Below are positions 54,191 through 64,000 of a stretch of 64,000 nucleotides of DNA, one piece after another. The translations under genes and the position numbers were made by a program. Numbering within the stretch: position 1 is the stretch's first letter; every line of letters starts with the position of its first letter. The stretch comes from Owenia fusiformis (taxonomy: Eukaryota; Annelida; Polychaeta; Sabellida; Oweniidae), in contig CAIIXF020000004.1 in assembly GCA_903813345.2 (NCBI GenBank), forward strand, positions 8,936,196 to 9,000,195. Reading direction: 5' to 3'. The notes under the pieces were generated by a model. The model was not told where the DNA came from. It made no database searches and saw only the letters and a list, made by a program, of their open reading frames with translations.

Positions 54191-54653
54191 ATAATAAATA
54201 CAGATATTCAACGATCACAGAATTCAATGTTTGTATAATATAAAGTGATTAGTTAGTGATTTTTATTTCGTTAATGTAAATATATAGGAAACATTTATAA
54301 TAGTGTTGATCCTATTCATCTATTGCATCGCAAAATATTTGCAAAACTATCATCGCATACTAATTATGCTATCATTATTCTAAATAAAAAAAATCTAAAT
54401 CAACGAGCTATATTCCATTCGTATCTTGATGATCGTGACTAAAACTTTATAGAAACGCTTGTTTTGCAGGATGTCACTGTTTGTACATCAGTTTGTCAAT
54501 TACAGTTTCATTTACTTTGTATCGATTGCATGTTATTGTTTAACAATATTAACAAATATTATTAATATTGGCGATTGATGTGATTGTCTATTAAAAATGG
54601 TGTAGATTTAAGATGCGTTATTATTCAAAATATTGTTATTCCATTTTCACAAG

Positions 54654-54711
54654 ATGAACATGAAACACAACATTTTTGCGCTCTTCGTAACCCTAACACT
54701 TGTGGGCAATG
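54654..54711 (+). CDS. Eight-cysteine peptide exon 1 (signal peptide)
   Basis: ATG at 54654 (a second in-frame ATG two codons on), 19 codons plus one base, with a strong GTAAGT donor at 54712. The encoded segment is a typical hydrophobic secretion signal. Confidence 0.6.
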
Positions 54712-57700
54712 GTAAGTTACATTGGTTATTTTAATATTTTGCAATTTGCCACATCGGAGATATGTTCTATAATTTAATTGTATGAAAATGTTCAATTACT
54801 AGATTTGAATTCTTGTTGGCTTTCCCATTGGACACTGAATTTATCATTAATAGGAGCCTCGGTCAAATTTGCTCTACGGCGGTCGCATCATGGAAAATCT
54901 GCTTTGTAATGTTAATCTATAAATGTTATGCTGCGCATCTCTTTATTTTGGGAAGCCACGGCTGCCGTTCGGGTTCGGTGTCGAGGCGATGAACATATCT
55001 TCAACCTGTTAAGTATTCACAAGAATATGCGTAGAAGTTCAAATAAGATGAGATGCAGTTGCGGATACGTTTTAGCTATAACTCGTTGTGCTATAATCAT
55101 GCTTTTATTTACTACCGTTGACGCATTCTCAGAGGGCGGGATAAGCTTTAAACTAACGATTAACTCGCGTTCTATTGACACGCCCGGTGATCGTCCAAAA
55201 ATGATGGAGGGGGGATTAGGCGATTTATGCAAGAAAACTCAACAAATTTGGAAGATTTATTTTTTCAAGAGAAAATTTACAACTGAATTGCCAAATGAAT
55301 AGGCGCAGTGCATGGCAAAATATGTTAGGTCATCTAGTATTTTTTTTGAACTGATACCCTTCTAAGGTATGAGATCTATTAAAAAAGGCGCATCATCACC
55401 AAAGTGCAAAAATCAATGTTTTTGTTATAAATCGGACAACAATGGTCTACACAACCTGTAATAAATAGGTATAAGGGACGTTATTATCACAATACTAATG
55501 ACATTGCTCACCTTTTAAAATTAGTTTCCATGCGTTATACAAAAAATAATCGAAATAAATTAATTTGGGATGGAGGGGGATCGGATGGAGGGGGGGGGAT
55601 CACGTGTATACAAGACATGATAAGAATTTATTCTTATGACCCCAAATTTTCCCATTTTTCATTCTCCGGAGATATAATATCCAGTTTATTACTGGGGTTC
55701 TGAGTTTAGTTTTCTTAAATGCACGAGTTCTTGTGAATTTGTTCCATCGTAAAGATATGAAAATCCCCCCTCCATCCCAAATTAATTTATTTCAATTATA
55801 TTTGTATAACGCATGGAAACTAACTTTAAAAAGTGAGCAATGTCATAAGTATTGTGATAATAACGTCCCTTATACCTATTTATTACAGGTTGTGTAGACC
55901 ATTGTTGCCTGATTTATAGCAAAAACATTGACTTTTGCACGTTGGTGATGATGCGCCTTTTTAATAGATCTCAAACCTTAGAAGGGTATCAGTTCAAAAA
56001 AAATACTAGATGACCTAACATATTTTGCCATGCACTGCGCCTATTCATTTGGCAATTCAGTTGTAAATTTTCTCTTGAAAAAATAATAAATCTTCCAAAG
56101 ATTGGGTATCGATATGGCGAACTTTTTGAACACACGTTTCTCTTAAACCAGTCATCAAAAATTTTTGAAAATCTTACAAATTGTAAATTGAATGGCCATA
56201 TTTTGAATGGTAACAATATAATTTGAAATAGATATACATACTTTCATCTATATTGTTTTAAAAAGCACATCAAACACTTGTTTTGTTCTTGGTATCATGT
56301 TTCCAGAGTGAAATGAAACATCTTTCCGAACCTCATTGGAACAAAACGACATAAACACAACATGTTTAGGTCTCTCAATATTGTAATTGTACAAAGGAAA
56401 TTTTGGTTCATTTTAAAAAAGTATCTTGTTAATGAAATAAAAGTTTTTTTTTATTTTTATCTATTTTGGGGGGATTTTGTTTTAATTTTTTGAATACTTT
56501 TTTTAAAATGAACCAAAAATTCCTTTGTATAACTTTAATATTGAGAGGTCCAAAAACATGTTGTATATGGTATTTTGTTCCAACAAGGTTCGGAAAGACA
56601 TTTTATTTCATTCTCAAGAATTGGTAGAAAGGAGCAAAAACAATTGCACTAAAAAAACAAAAAATGTTAACAAAAACAGTTATATCAAATATTTCTAAAT
56701 AATTTTCGCATTAAATTGTTGTTTATCAGTCAACATTACATAAAATACCGTGTTTTTTACAGAATGTTTTCAATGATTGGTTTAAGAGAAAAACATTGTT
56801 GAATTTAGTTCTCAATATCGATACCTATCCTTTGTTGAGTTTTCTTGCAGAAATCGCCTAATCCCCCTCCATCATTTTTGGACGATCACCGGGCGTGATT
56901 GAATACTCTCTCTCTTTTTTCTTTATGTTTTGTAAATATGAAGGTGTTGGTTACAGTCAAGAAGTGTTCTTTAAGCTGCTTTCAGTCATTCCAGATAGTA
57001 ATGCCCCAATCACAATTTTTCTGTCGCCGTGTATTTTCTCTTAAATAACACTGTGCCTGTAATGTTAATCATTATGGTTGTATAGAATGGTTCCGTGCCT
57101 AATATTGTCACTAAAAGTTTGGCTCAATTTGTCCACATATGTGTTGTCACAATCAGTTAAAGTCAGAAATTCTTAATTACGTTATTGTCGCCAAGAAGCA
57201 TTTTTAGGTATATGGACGAAAACAGACTAAGTTTATTTATCACAATCCGTATTATATATTTTCATGCGTAACAATGATGTGTAAGAAATATTCATGCAAA
57301 GTTTCAAATCCAAATACTAACAAGAACCTCTTCTTTTTCACGTTATAATAATGTCACCAGATTTGTGAAAGTTACTGCCTGTTGCATGTATACCTGATAT
57401 GGAGCTTATACCAATGTGACGTTTACCTTCAAACAAACATCAAATACTAGTAAACACATAAAATATTCATGAAATATACAGAATTTCAATGTATTGACCA
57501 AGATATTTCATTTGTGACTTGTCAAAAAAATATTTTTTGAAACGTATGGATAAGGACTTTAAACTACGTTACCAGATATCCAACATAATCAAAGAACGAA
57601 GGCACCGTTTTCCACATATATTGTACAACAGCCTTGGATGACTTGATATGAGACCCTACTGTGTCAGTTAGTAGTGAATTAATAATTGATGCGCATTAAA

Positions 57701-60700
57701 ATGTCACAAATATTAAATAACGTTACCTTAAACTACGTGAGTCTTTTTTACGAAACAATCCTATTTGACTTGTTATATAACTACAAGCACAATGATAATT
57801 GGTCACATGGTTAGTTTTGGTGCGCTATGGCGCCATGTTGACTCAAAGCTGTGTATTATCTCTGACAATCAACTAAATTGCATCAAAATAGTTGAAAATA
57901 TGTAAGGAAATACCCAACTCCATTTACAATCTCAGTAAAGAACATTTAAATGATTTTTGGATAATAATTTTGAAGCACATCATTCATTAGAAACATGGTA
58001 TTTGTGGTGCAAGAACAAAATTTTCAATTTGAAATATATTTGGTGAAATTCGATATTAAATGTTGGATAAATTACGTTATGTTCGGTAACGTTACTTAAA
58101 ACGATTGTCAATCCTTTTCTGACTTGATTTAGAGTTTCAAATAGGGGAACATTCTTTCAGAAAATGGGTAAATCAAAAGCAGTGATTCAAAAAGCCTATA
58201 TTGAATGGAAAGGAGAAAAGATGGGGAAAAGTACAGAAAGAAAGGGCGCATGTTAAGGAAATGGTGGAACAGAAACATTTTTGAAAAAATTGCAATACCT
58301 GCTCATTTTATTTTATTGTACAAAATAAAGTATGAAAGCATGTAGAAATTTCAGGAAAGTATCGTCACAGTGTCTTCATTTATTGAGTCGGGTAAGAGGT
58401 AAATCTTAACTCCAGGGAATGCTGAAATTTCATGAAAAACATTCAAAATGAACGTCTTTTCAATTTTCCAATGTTTTCTCAAAGTTTCTGTAGTAACTTG
58501 AGTTACCATGGGCCTTTTACAAAGTTTATCAAAAGAAGATAATATGATAATGTTTTCCTGAAAGACAAGGAAATGCACAAATACCATCATACTTTATTTT
58601 CAACAGAAAATAACATGTGCAGGTATATCAATTTTTCAAAAATGTTTTCGTTATACCATTACATTAAGCGGTACCACATACACAGGGTATACCACACCCC
58701 GCCCCTTAAAAACGTTTGTTTCTTGCTTCGCCTCATGAAGTGCAAAAATTGAACCCCTGCCGCAGTGACGCAGACGAACCCTATGATAATGAAGCAGCTG
58801 TTATGTACATGATTGAAAATTATACTGCTTCAGTCTATGATGGTGCTTGGTACATTGGAAAAGTAGTTAATGTGGATGGCGTGCTACGAAACATCATTTA
58901 TGATTAACAGACGGGAGTATTTTTAGTGGCCTTCACCAGATGTACTCTTGGTAGCCAGAACATGTACTCTGGGTAGATCTAGAACATGCAAACGTTCTTT
59001 GCCAAATAGTGGCTTTGATTCCCAAATGGGACAATGCTAAAGTTAAAGTTACCTGAAAGATTACCTGAACTGATCGATGATGAACTATTTGCCTCCAAAA
59101 ATTGAATCAAGAGACAATGACGTCTGATGTGTGATTTTGGACAGATATGATTTGAAAATATGTTTTATTGTAAACAGTTACTAGTTCACGTTGACAGTAC
59201 TGTTTTAGCGACGTTTCTAGAGATATTGAATTGAGTGATAAAGTTGTTATAAGAAGTTTACATTTTGCATAGACTTTGAACAATATATTTGCTCTCGTTA
59301 TCTAATGACGACTATACCGTTTCTTAACAAGCGTTAACAAAATTTGCTGATTCAGTTCTATGATGAGGGGTCTATACATGTATACCAAGTACATTTAGTA
59401 ACATTGTTATTCACAATATGTAATGATTGGTTTGGTTTTTTCATTGAAATGTCTTCTTGATCAGATTTAATGACACATGGAGCTGATGTTCTAAGATGTT
59501 AGTCTACGTTACCATTCGTTTAAATATAGTACGCAAATGCTATATGTTACATGAACATAGTGTGTTTTCATATAATGAGTTTCTCTTACATCTTGTATAT
59601 TTAAAACGGACCAAGCTAATTCTTTGGAAATCACTATATTGTGCAACTGATTGAATTAAAAATGTCAGTTCCCAGCAATTAATCTACGTTACAACATAGG
59701 CATGTTCAATGCTTGAGTTTTTTACAAATAGATAACCATGACAGTATCCAATATTAGTGTTTAACAATGCAGAGATATACTCCTTTGCTCTGCTAAAAAG
59801 TATTAAACCGAGGCAATGGTCACAAAAGATTTACACTTAATGATTGAATGACTGACAAACATTATGGAAATTACAATTTTAAGGACAAACATATAAAATA
59901 TTTGTAATTGAGCAAAAAAAAGTTCAAAAGCCAACAATCATTAATCCTCCTGATAAGTATCAGTGCCATAATGTCTGTACTTTAAGGTAGAAAAACATTT
60001 TATTGGGTAGCACTGTCATAAATTAAGAAGTATTCAAATCAATTAAGATGGTACCTATAACGTAATTTAAAATCGCACAAAAACTTTAGAGTTGGACCAC
60101 ATATTTCAGATCAAAATTACTACAAAACCAAAAGAGTCTAAAAGCCAATTTTTAGTATTATGCTGTCGACATATAACCTCATAAAATAACAAGGTATGAC
60201 GTGAAACGGAGAAACTTTATTTTTATCATTTTCTGAAAACCGATCGGGGCATTACTATCTGGAATGACTGTTTATGAAAGGGAGAAACAATTTGGACCGT
60301 TCAGGTCTCTAGGGAGACTGTTCCACATGGTGATCGTTGAGCAATTGATTTCTGATTCCACTTCTTACTAATTGTTTTGAGCCTGGTAATTTCTGATCGT
60401 TGATTTCTTTAGAATTCGGTTCTTAATTGCTTATACGGTTCAAATATCCGTGATGCCAAATTATGTTCTTGCCCACAATTTATGTTTGTCGCTTGTACTT
60501 CGTAAATAGTGACTAGACTTACGCCAATTTATTAAAGTGCTTGTACGTTGCAATACCAGAAGAAATGACAGCTCTCCTATTATGTAGTTTATCTAACACC
60601 CCAGTCACATTCCCCACGGCCGCCGTGCGGTCTATCATTTCTGCGGCCAGTAGCTTTTCTACGCTCGCCGTAGAATTTCTGCGCTCTCATACCTATGCAG

Positions 60701-61978
60701 TCACATTTCCCACGGCAGCCGCACGGTGAATTTTAAATTTCTGTTGATAAATGATAATGTTTTCCTTTTATCTACATCGGGACAATTTATAAAAGTTATT
60801 CATAGTGCTAGGATGTAATATCAAATGAAAAGTGATCGTGAAACATTGACAAATAATGATTCAATCTTGTTGAGCCAGTTGATTTCTATGGGGACCTCAG
60901 AAATGAACAAATATTTTAACTCGGAGTTATAATTTCTACGGCGACCCCGCGGCCTGTAAAAAAACTGGATACACCGTACGGAGGCCGCAAGGCGAGCGTA
61001 TTTTCCTCCGCTCGCCGCAGAAATCCACTGATTAAATTGATCTGCGGTCGACGTACGGCCGACACACGGCGACAAATGTGACTGGGGTGCTAGTGAATTC
61101 AGACGTCACGATCATAGTCTATACCGAGACACTGCATGGTAGTTCGGTTAAACGACTAAAGAATCGATTTGAATTTTCAGGAGTAGGGTTAAAGTATAGG
61201 GTCTGCAAGTTAGCGTGCGATGAGATGGGCTTAGATAAGTGTTCAAAACTGTGTAGAACTACAAAAGGTGTAAGTACATCCCCAGATGCGAGTAGGTAGT
61301 TACCAGTTTCACCATCAGTTGGCTGATTTGGCTAGCGTTAATTACCACGGAAGGTATATAACTTATAAGAAAGTTCCATTGAACGTGAATATTATCAGTT
61401 TTTCAAGTGGATCAATATTCATATGATCCATATGTGTCTGTTAATTATACAAACGAAAATATGTCTGGAGTAAAAGGAAATATCATCTGAGCAACACAAG
61501 AAAAGATATTTCACTTTTTGTAGTATGGTAACATCGTGTCTTTGGGGAATCCCCTTAGTTGACATTTCACAATTCTAGATGCAATTTTACACGTATACTT
61601 TAAATATTATATCTCTTTTAATGAAGTAAATCGTTAATGAAGTAAATCAAGATTATGTCTACCCGCATCTAGTATCTACGTCTTTATTTTCTAAAAGTCG
61701 AATGTAAAATACGTAGATTTTTTTAATTCTTTTTCGCCATAGTCTCATCAAATATGAAATTCCGAAGGATGGATAACCAATTTTTAACACGTAAAATGTC
61801 TCTTAACGTCTTTTTACGTTTTTGTTCCAACGAATTTGTAATGCTACGTTGACTTGTTTACTTGCAGGATGCTTTCATTGAGAATTCCTGCTGGAAGGAT
61901 TGTTCATCGTGTGCGGTTCAGTCTAATGCAGCGACTGTCCTCAGGGAGTATATTCAATACTGTAATTTGAAATTTTAA
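54654..61978 (+). CDS. Predicted small secreted eight-cysteine peptide, 3 exons, 85 aa
   Basis: Function not recognised. The exons are 54654-54711 (signal peptide), 61181-61269 and 61868-61978. Donors are AATG|GTAAGT and GGT|GTAAGT; acceptors are GAATTTTCAG and TACTTGCAG. Phases match (1, then 0) and the joined length is exactly 86 codons with the stop. The signal exon encodes a short charged start and a hydrophobic core (IFALFVTLTLVG). The mature part, about 65 aa, has C-x3-C-x7-C-x3-C in exon 2 and C-x3-C-x2-C-x16-C in exon 3. Paired C-x3-C motifs are typical of disulfide-linked helical hairpins; hormone, pheromone, antimicrobial or other roles are all possible and none can be chosen. Intron 1 (6.5 kb) is mostly transposon sequence, so further symmetric exons could be hidden there. 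Supported by splice sites and phase only. Confidence 0.6.
55179..56897. mobile_element. Nested fold-back element with 5-bp target duplication ATTGA
   Basis: The TIRs begin CACGCCCGGTGATCGTCC and end with the inverse (GGACGATCACCGGGCGTG), flanked by ATTGA on both sides (55174-55178 and 56898-56902). Inside are three further hairpins: arms about 55235-55580 with 55765-56110, about 56105-56175 with 56755-56835, and about 56290-56430 with 56490-56630. No transposase. The family is not recognised. It lies in intron 1 of the eight-cysteine peptide gene. Confidence 0.85.
56983..60270. mobile_element. 3.3-kb TIR element (CAGTCATTCCAGATAGTAAT ends) with a decayed ORF
   Basis: CAGTCATTCCAGATAGTAAT and the following GCCCC at 56983 recur inverted, ending at 60270. 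TTT lies outside both ends, a possible 3-bp duplication. The interior is AT-rich with one coding remnant. It is either a decayed autonomous transposon or a non-autonomous derivative; no transposase motif was found. Confidence 0.65.
58716..58990 (+). pseudogene. Decayed fragment of an unidentified protein
   Basis: A 63-codon frame without a proper ATG encodes DNEAAVMYMIENYTASVYDG then AWYIGKVVNVD and stops. Downstream in another frame are EYF, a stop, then WPSPDVLLVARTC, which looks like the continuation. The VYDGxWYIGKVV segment resembles a small beta-barrel-like module; family not identified. It is broken and lies inside the 3.3-kb TIR element. Confidence 0.4.
60596..61090 (-). mobile_element. 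GC-rich TIR element, distant copy
   Basis: Sixth copy of the family seen at 15489-18080, in the orientation of copies 4 and 5. CTA precedes ACACCCCAGTC and CTA follows GGGGTG at the right end. It ends only 90 bp before exon 2 of the eight-cysteine peptide gene. Confidence 0.85.
61181..61269 (+). CDS. Eight-cysteine peptide exon 2
   Basis: The acceptor is TTTGAATTTTCAG. It reads VCKLACDEMGLDKCSKLC, giving C-x3-C-x7-C-x3-C. It ends at GGT before GTAAGT (phase 0). A weaker GTGTAA alternative donor two bases upstream would break the frame into exon 3. Confidence 0.6.
61270..61867. other. Intron 2 of the eight-cysteine peptide gene
   Basis: 598 bp, AT-rich, no other feature. It ends TACTTGCAG. 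Confidence 0.5.
61868..61978 (+). CDS. Eight-cysteine peptide exon 3
   Basis: It reads DAFIENSCWKDCSSCAVQ, then an amphipathic stretch to the last Cys three codons before the end, with stop TAA at 61976-61978. Four cysteines. The frame is fixed by the phase-0 junction. Confidence 0.6.
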   Translation, partial: DAFIENSCWKDCSSCAVQSNAATVLREYIQYCNLKF

Positions 61979-62192
61979 GTTTAATTTCAGTTGAAATAGA
62001 TTTAAATTATAGAGGTTGCCATCTGGTTCTGCAGTTCATGCAAAGGTCATGAACTTTTAATTATGTCTAGATCATCTAATCACTTCAGCTACTGCAGCCA
62101 AGCACTAAACATGTACTATTTTTAGCTAATGCTCTCTGTATTAATTAAGACAAAGTATAACAGAGAAAAATATAAAAATAATAGTAAAAACC

Positions 62193-63095
62193 ATGGAGGA
62201 GTTTCAAGCCAGTAACAAACTTACATCTGAAACTATAAGGACACTTGAAGCGAACGGATTTGACTCTATTGAGGCACTCGTTACACTGCAAGTGCCTCAA
62301 GATTTACAGGCAATGAAACTAAAGCCTTTAGGGCAATTTCGCCTCCTAGAAAAGGGACTTAAAGCTCTTAAAGGAGACATAGATGGCCCTGGGATATCAC
62401 CAGACGGTGCCCCTCGAGGGGAGGAGTACCAAGCTACTCATAAGGAGAATGAGGCTGGTCTGTCAGCTGACCAAATGCTGAAACAACTTGGGATAAGTCC
62501 CCAGGCCAGTGGAGTAGAACCAAAAAGGAAAGGTGAGCACCTTAAAATTGTGGATTTTATCTCGAGTGCTCTGTCTATCAAGGAGGATTACTCAGAGGAA
62601 GTGATGGCTATAGCGGGGAGCTCTAGCCTGATTCTCAAGTCCTCTGCTAAACGCCCCACCCTCACCAGTGTCACCATCCCACAATGGAACCAGGCAAGTT
62701 TGGCGATATTGTTACATATGCAAGAGCATTCTCCCCAAGTAGATGTACATTCCTATCTCCAACACCATATAAAGATAATGGAATTTTGTGAAAAGTTTGA
62801 TTGGATAAGTATTTTATTATATGATGAGGAATACAGGAGGCGCCAGTATATACAAGGCTTCCAATGGGGTAGCGAAATAGCCCACCTCAGCACGACTCAC
62901 CTGAGGCTAAAACCACCAAATATGAAATCAACTCAAGCAAGGAATAAACAGACTGCAAAACAGCCGGATATACAAATATGCAGGAATTTTAACAAAGGAG
63001 AATGCAAGTATGGAACTACTTGCAGGTACCGTCACGTTTGTCTAGAGGCAGGTTGTACTGAGTCTCATTCTGCCTTAACCCATCAAAAAAACTAA
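62193..63095 (+). CDS. Gag-like protein of a DIRS-like element, 300 aa
   Basis: Starts at ATG 62193. Residues ~8-58 resemble a SAM-like helical domain (TIRTLEANGFDSIEAL, DLQAMKL, GQFRLLEKGL). A charged, poorly conserved middle follows. Residues 263-281 form a CCCH zinc finger (C-x7-C-x5-C-x3-H), of the kind found in gag-like proteins of many marine DIRS-type elements, likely for RNA binding. Ends HQKN at TAA 63093-63095, immediately after the slippery A AAA AAC. Confidence 0.8.
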   Translation: MEEFQASNKLTSETIRTLEANGFDSIEALVTLQVPQDLQAMKLKPLGQFRLLEKGLKALKGDIDGPGISPDGAPRGEEYQATHKENEAGLSADQMLKQLGISPQASGVEPKRKGEHLKIVDFISSALSIKEDYSEEVMAIAGSSSLILKSSAKRPTLTSVTIPQWNQASLAILLHMQEHSPQVDVHSYLQHHIKIMEFCEKFDWISILLYDEEYRRRQYIQGFQWGSEIAHLSTTHLRLKPPNMKSTQARNKQTAKQPDIQICRNFNKGECKYGTTCRYRHVCLEAGCTESHSALTHQKN

Positions 63096-64000
63096 CAGTC
63101 GCTGCAGTAGCACCTATAGCCCCTTCACCTCTAGGAAATTGTTTGGATAAATGGACTTATGAATTAGCTAATGACCCAGATAAGGACTTTCTTCTAAATG
63201 GAATTTCAAGTGGTTTTAAAATCATTGACTCAAATAGCAATCCTGTTCAAGTAGAGACTAATAACTATAGATCAGCACTTGATTTTCCGGCTCATTTTAA
63301 AGTGGAATCTCAGATTGTTAAGGAACTTCAAGAGCAAAGATATGAAAAAGTATCCCATAAACCAATAATAACTAGTGCACTGGGGGCAATACCAAAAAAG
63401 AACTCTGACAAGATTAGGCTGATTCATGATTGTTCTATGCCGCATGGAAATGGATTAAATGACTATGCTACAAAAAACAGTTTTAAGTATCAATCTCTAT
63501 CGGAAGTTACTGCTTTAGTTAAGCATGGATACTTTTTATGTAAGGTGGACCTATCAGAAGCGTATAGATCAGTGCCGATATCTCCCAGTGATTATCTGTA
63601 TACTGGCCTTAAGTGGAAATTTCGAGGTGACAATTCATATACATATATGATAGACAAGAGACTCATGTTTGGAGCACGGAAAGCTCCAGAAATATTCCAC
63701 AGACTTACGCAATCTGTTAAGCGTATGATGATCAACAGAGGATTTCACAACATTGTTGTTTATCTCGACGATTTCTGCCTAGTTTACCCTACATATAAGG
63801 AGTGTCAAGAAGCAAGGGACACATTGATTGGATTGATCAGGTCCCTTGGTCTGAGCATAAACTGGTCAAAAGTGGAAGGACCTACACAGGTTCTAACTTT
63901 CTTAGGCATAAACATTGATACTATAAAAATGCAACTGACATTGCCAGAGGAAAATCTAAATAGCTTGAAAGCATTACTCATCGAATTTTCAAGCAAAAAA
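63062..64000 (+). CDS. Reverse transcriptase (DIRS type), partial, -1 frame to gag
   Basis: Open from 63062 (after a TGA) to the window end with no ATG until far in, so it is probably made by -1 frameshifting at 63086-63092. RT landmarks in order are ALGAIPKKNSDKIRLIHD, VDLSEAYRSVPI (motif A, first Asp at about 63548), FGARKAPEIFHRLT (motif B), YLDDFCLV (motif C, 63761-63784) and LTFLGINID. The catalytic aspartates are intact. The C-terminal part is missing only because the window ends. Confidence 0.85.
63086..63092 (+). promoter_or_regulatory. Putative -1 ribosomal frameshift site A AAA AAC
   Basis: In the gag frame the codons are CAA AAA AAC TAA. The heptamer A AAA AAC has the X XXY YYZ form, and shifting back one base enters CTA ACA GTC, the pol frame. 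The gag stop follows directly. A downstream stimulatory structure was not demonstrated. Confidence 0.65.

Larger units (their letters stand above)
51505..54228. repeat. 24-bp perfect inverted repeat enclosing nested elements
   Basis: ATTGAATTCTGTGATCGTTG and four further bases at 51505-51528 recur exactly inverted at 54205-54228. Inside lie two hairpins and a pair of 469-bp direct repeats. The inverted repeat may be the ends of an older element into which the others jumped. Confidence 0.5.
62193..64000 (+). mobile_element. DIRS-like retroelement, left part (runs off the window)
   Basis: A gag-like frame is followed in the -1 frame by a reverse transcriptase of the DIRS type. The 5' terminal repeat was not delimited (it would lie in 61979-62192), and RNase H and the tyrosine recombinase, expected after the RT, lie beyond the window. 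Both frames are open, so the copy may be recent. It starts 215 bp after the stop of the eight-cysteine peptide gene. Confidence 0.8.

Noticed and set aside
54928-55302. 124-codon frame with a hydrophobic segment (CAIIMLLFTTVDAF)
   Set aside because: It starts at an ATG but runs into the fold-back element at 55179; no splice partner or family match was found. It might be an old signal-peptide exon, but this cannot be supported.

Overview
The window is animal nuclear DNA: AT-rich, gene-sparse, with split genes, consensus GT/AG introns and many transposon families. Type-B esterases, a PAN plus fibrinogen-domain secreted protein, a DIRS-type retroelement, mariner and dense miniature elements fit a marine invertebrate, perhaps a mollusc or another lophotrochozoan or deuterostome. 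The sequence alone does not settle the species.

Five host genes can be assembled by matching splice sites and reading-frame phase. Three are paralogous type-B carboxylesterase/cholinesterase-like genes with the same five-exon structure (second exon always 131 nt, third always 163 nt, phases 2-1-2-2): esterase A (+, 4788-20528, 587 aa), esterase B (+, 31470-40682, 590 aa) and esterase C (-, 48053-44037, 616 aa). B and C converge. All keep the Ser-Glu-His triad but differ around the nucleophile and oxyanion hole. Between A and B, on the minus strand, lies a two-exon gene for a secreted PAN/apple plus fibrinogen-C-terminal-domain protein (29051-25356, 316 aa). To the right is a predicted three-exon gene for an 85-aa secreted eight-cysteine peptide (+, 54654-61978), whose first intron is full of mobile elements.

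Most of the rest is mobile or repetitive DNA. From left to right: an inverted-repeat-flanked minisatellite (634-3404); a TA-flanked fold-back element (5257-6133); a minisatellite and a TTAA-flanked fold-back element (8300-9800); four tandem ~570-bp units (12487-15003); five GC-rich TIR elements (15489-18080) with a sixth copy at 60596-61090; a dead, 5'-truncated LINE with 9-bp target duplications (21733-24735); a fold-back element (26615-27763) in the PAN/fibrinogen gene; a ~95-bp tandem array ending in esterase B exon 2 (34805-38445), interrupted by a mariner element (35015-36947); a fold-back element between B and C (40858-42442); a pair of near-identical 469-bp direct repeats (52463-54190); a nested fold-back element with a 5-bp target duplication (55179-56897); a larger TIR element (56983-60270); and the left part of a DIRS-like retroelement (gag at 62193, pol running off the end).

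The most unusual features are: (1) the array upstream of esterase B exon 2, in which about 18 copies repeat the intron 3' end, the splice acceptor and the first ~45 nt of the exon, most followed by an in-frame stop; (2) a mariner transposase that reads through only if a 144-nt intron is removed, inside 183-bp terminal inverted repeats; (3) the eight-cysteine secreted peptide; (4) a canonical A AAA AAC slippery heptamer directly before the gag stop of the DIRS-like element. All gene models come from reading the sequence by eye; no transcript or database evidence was available.
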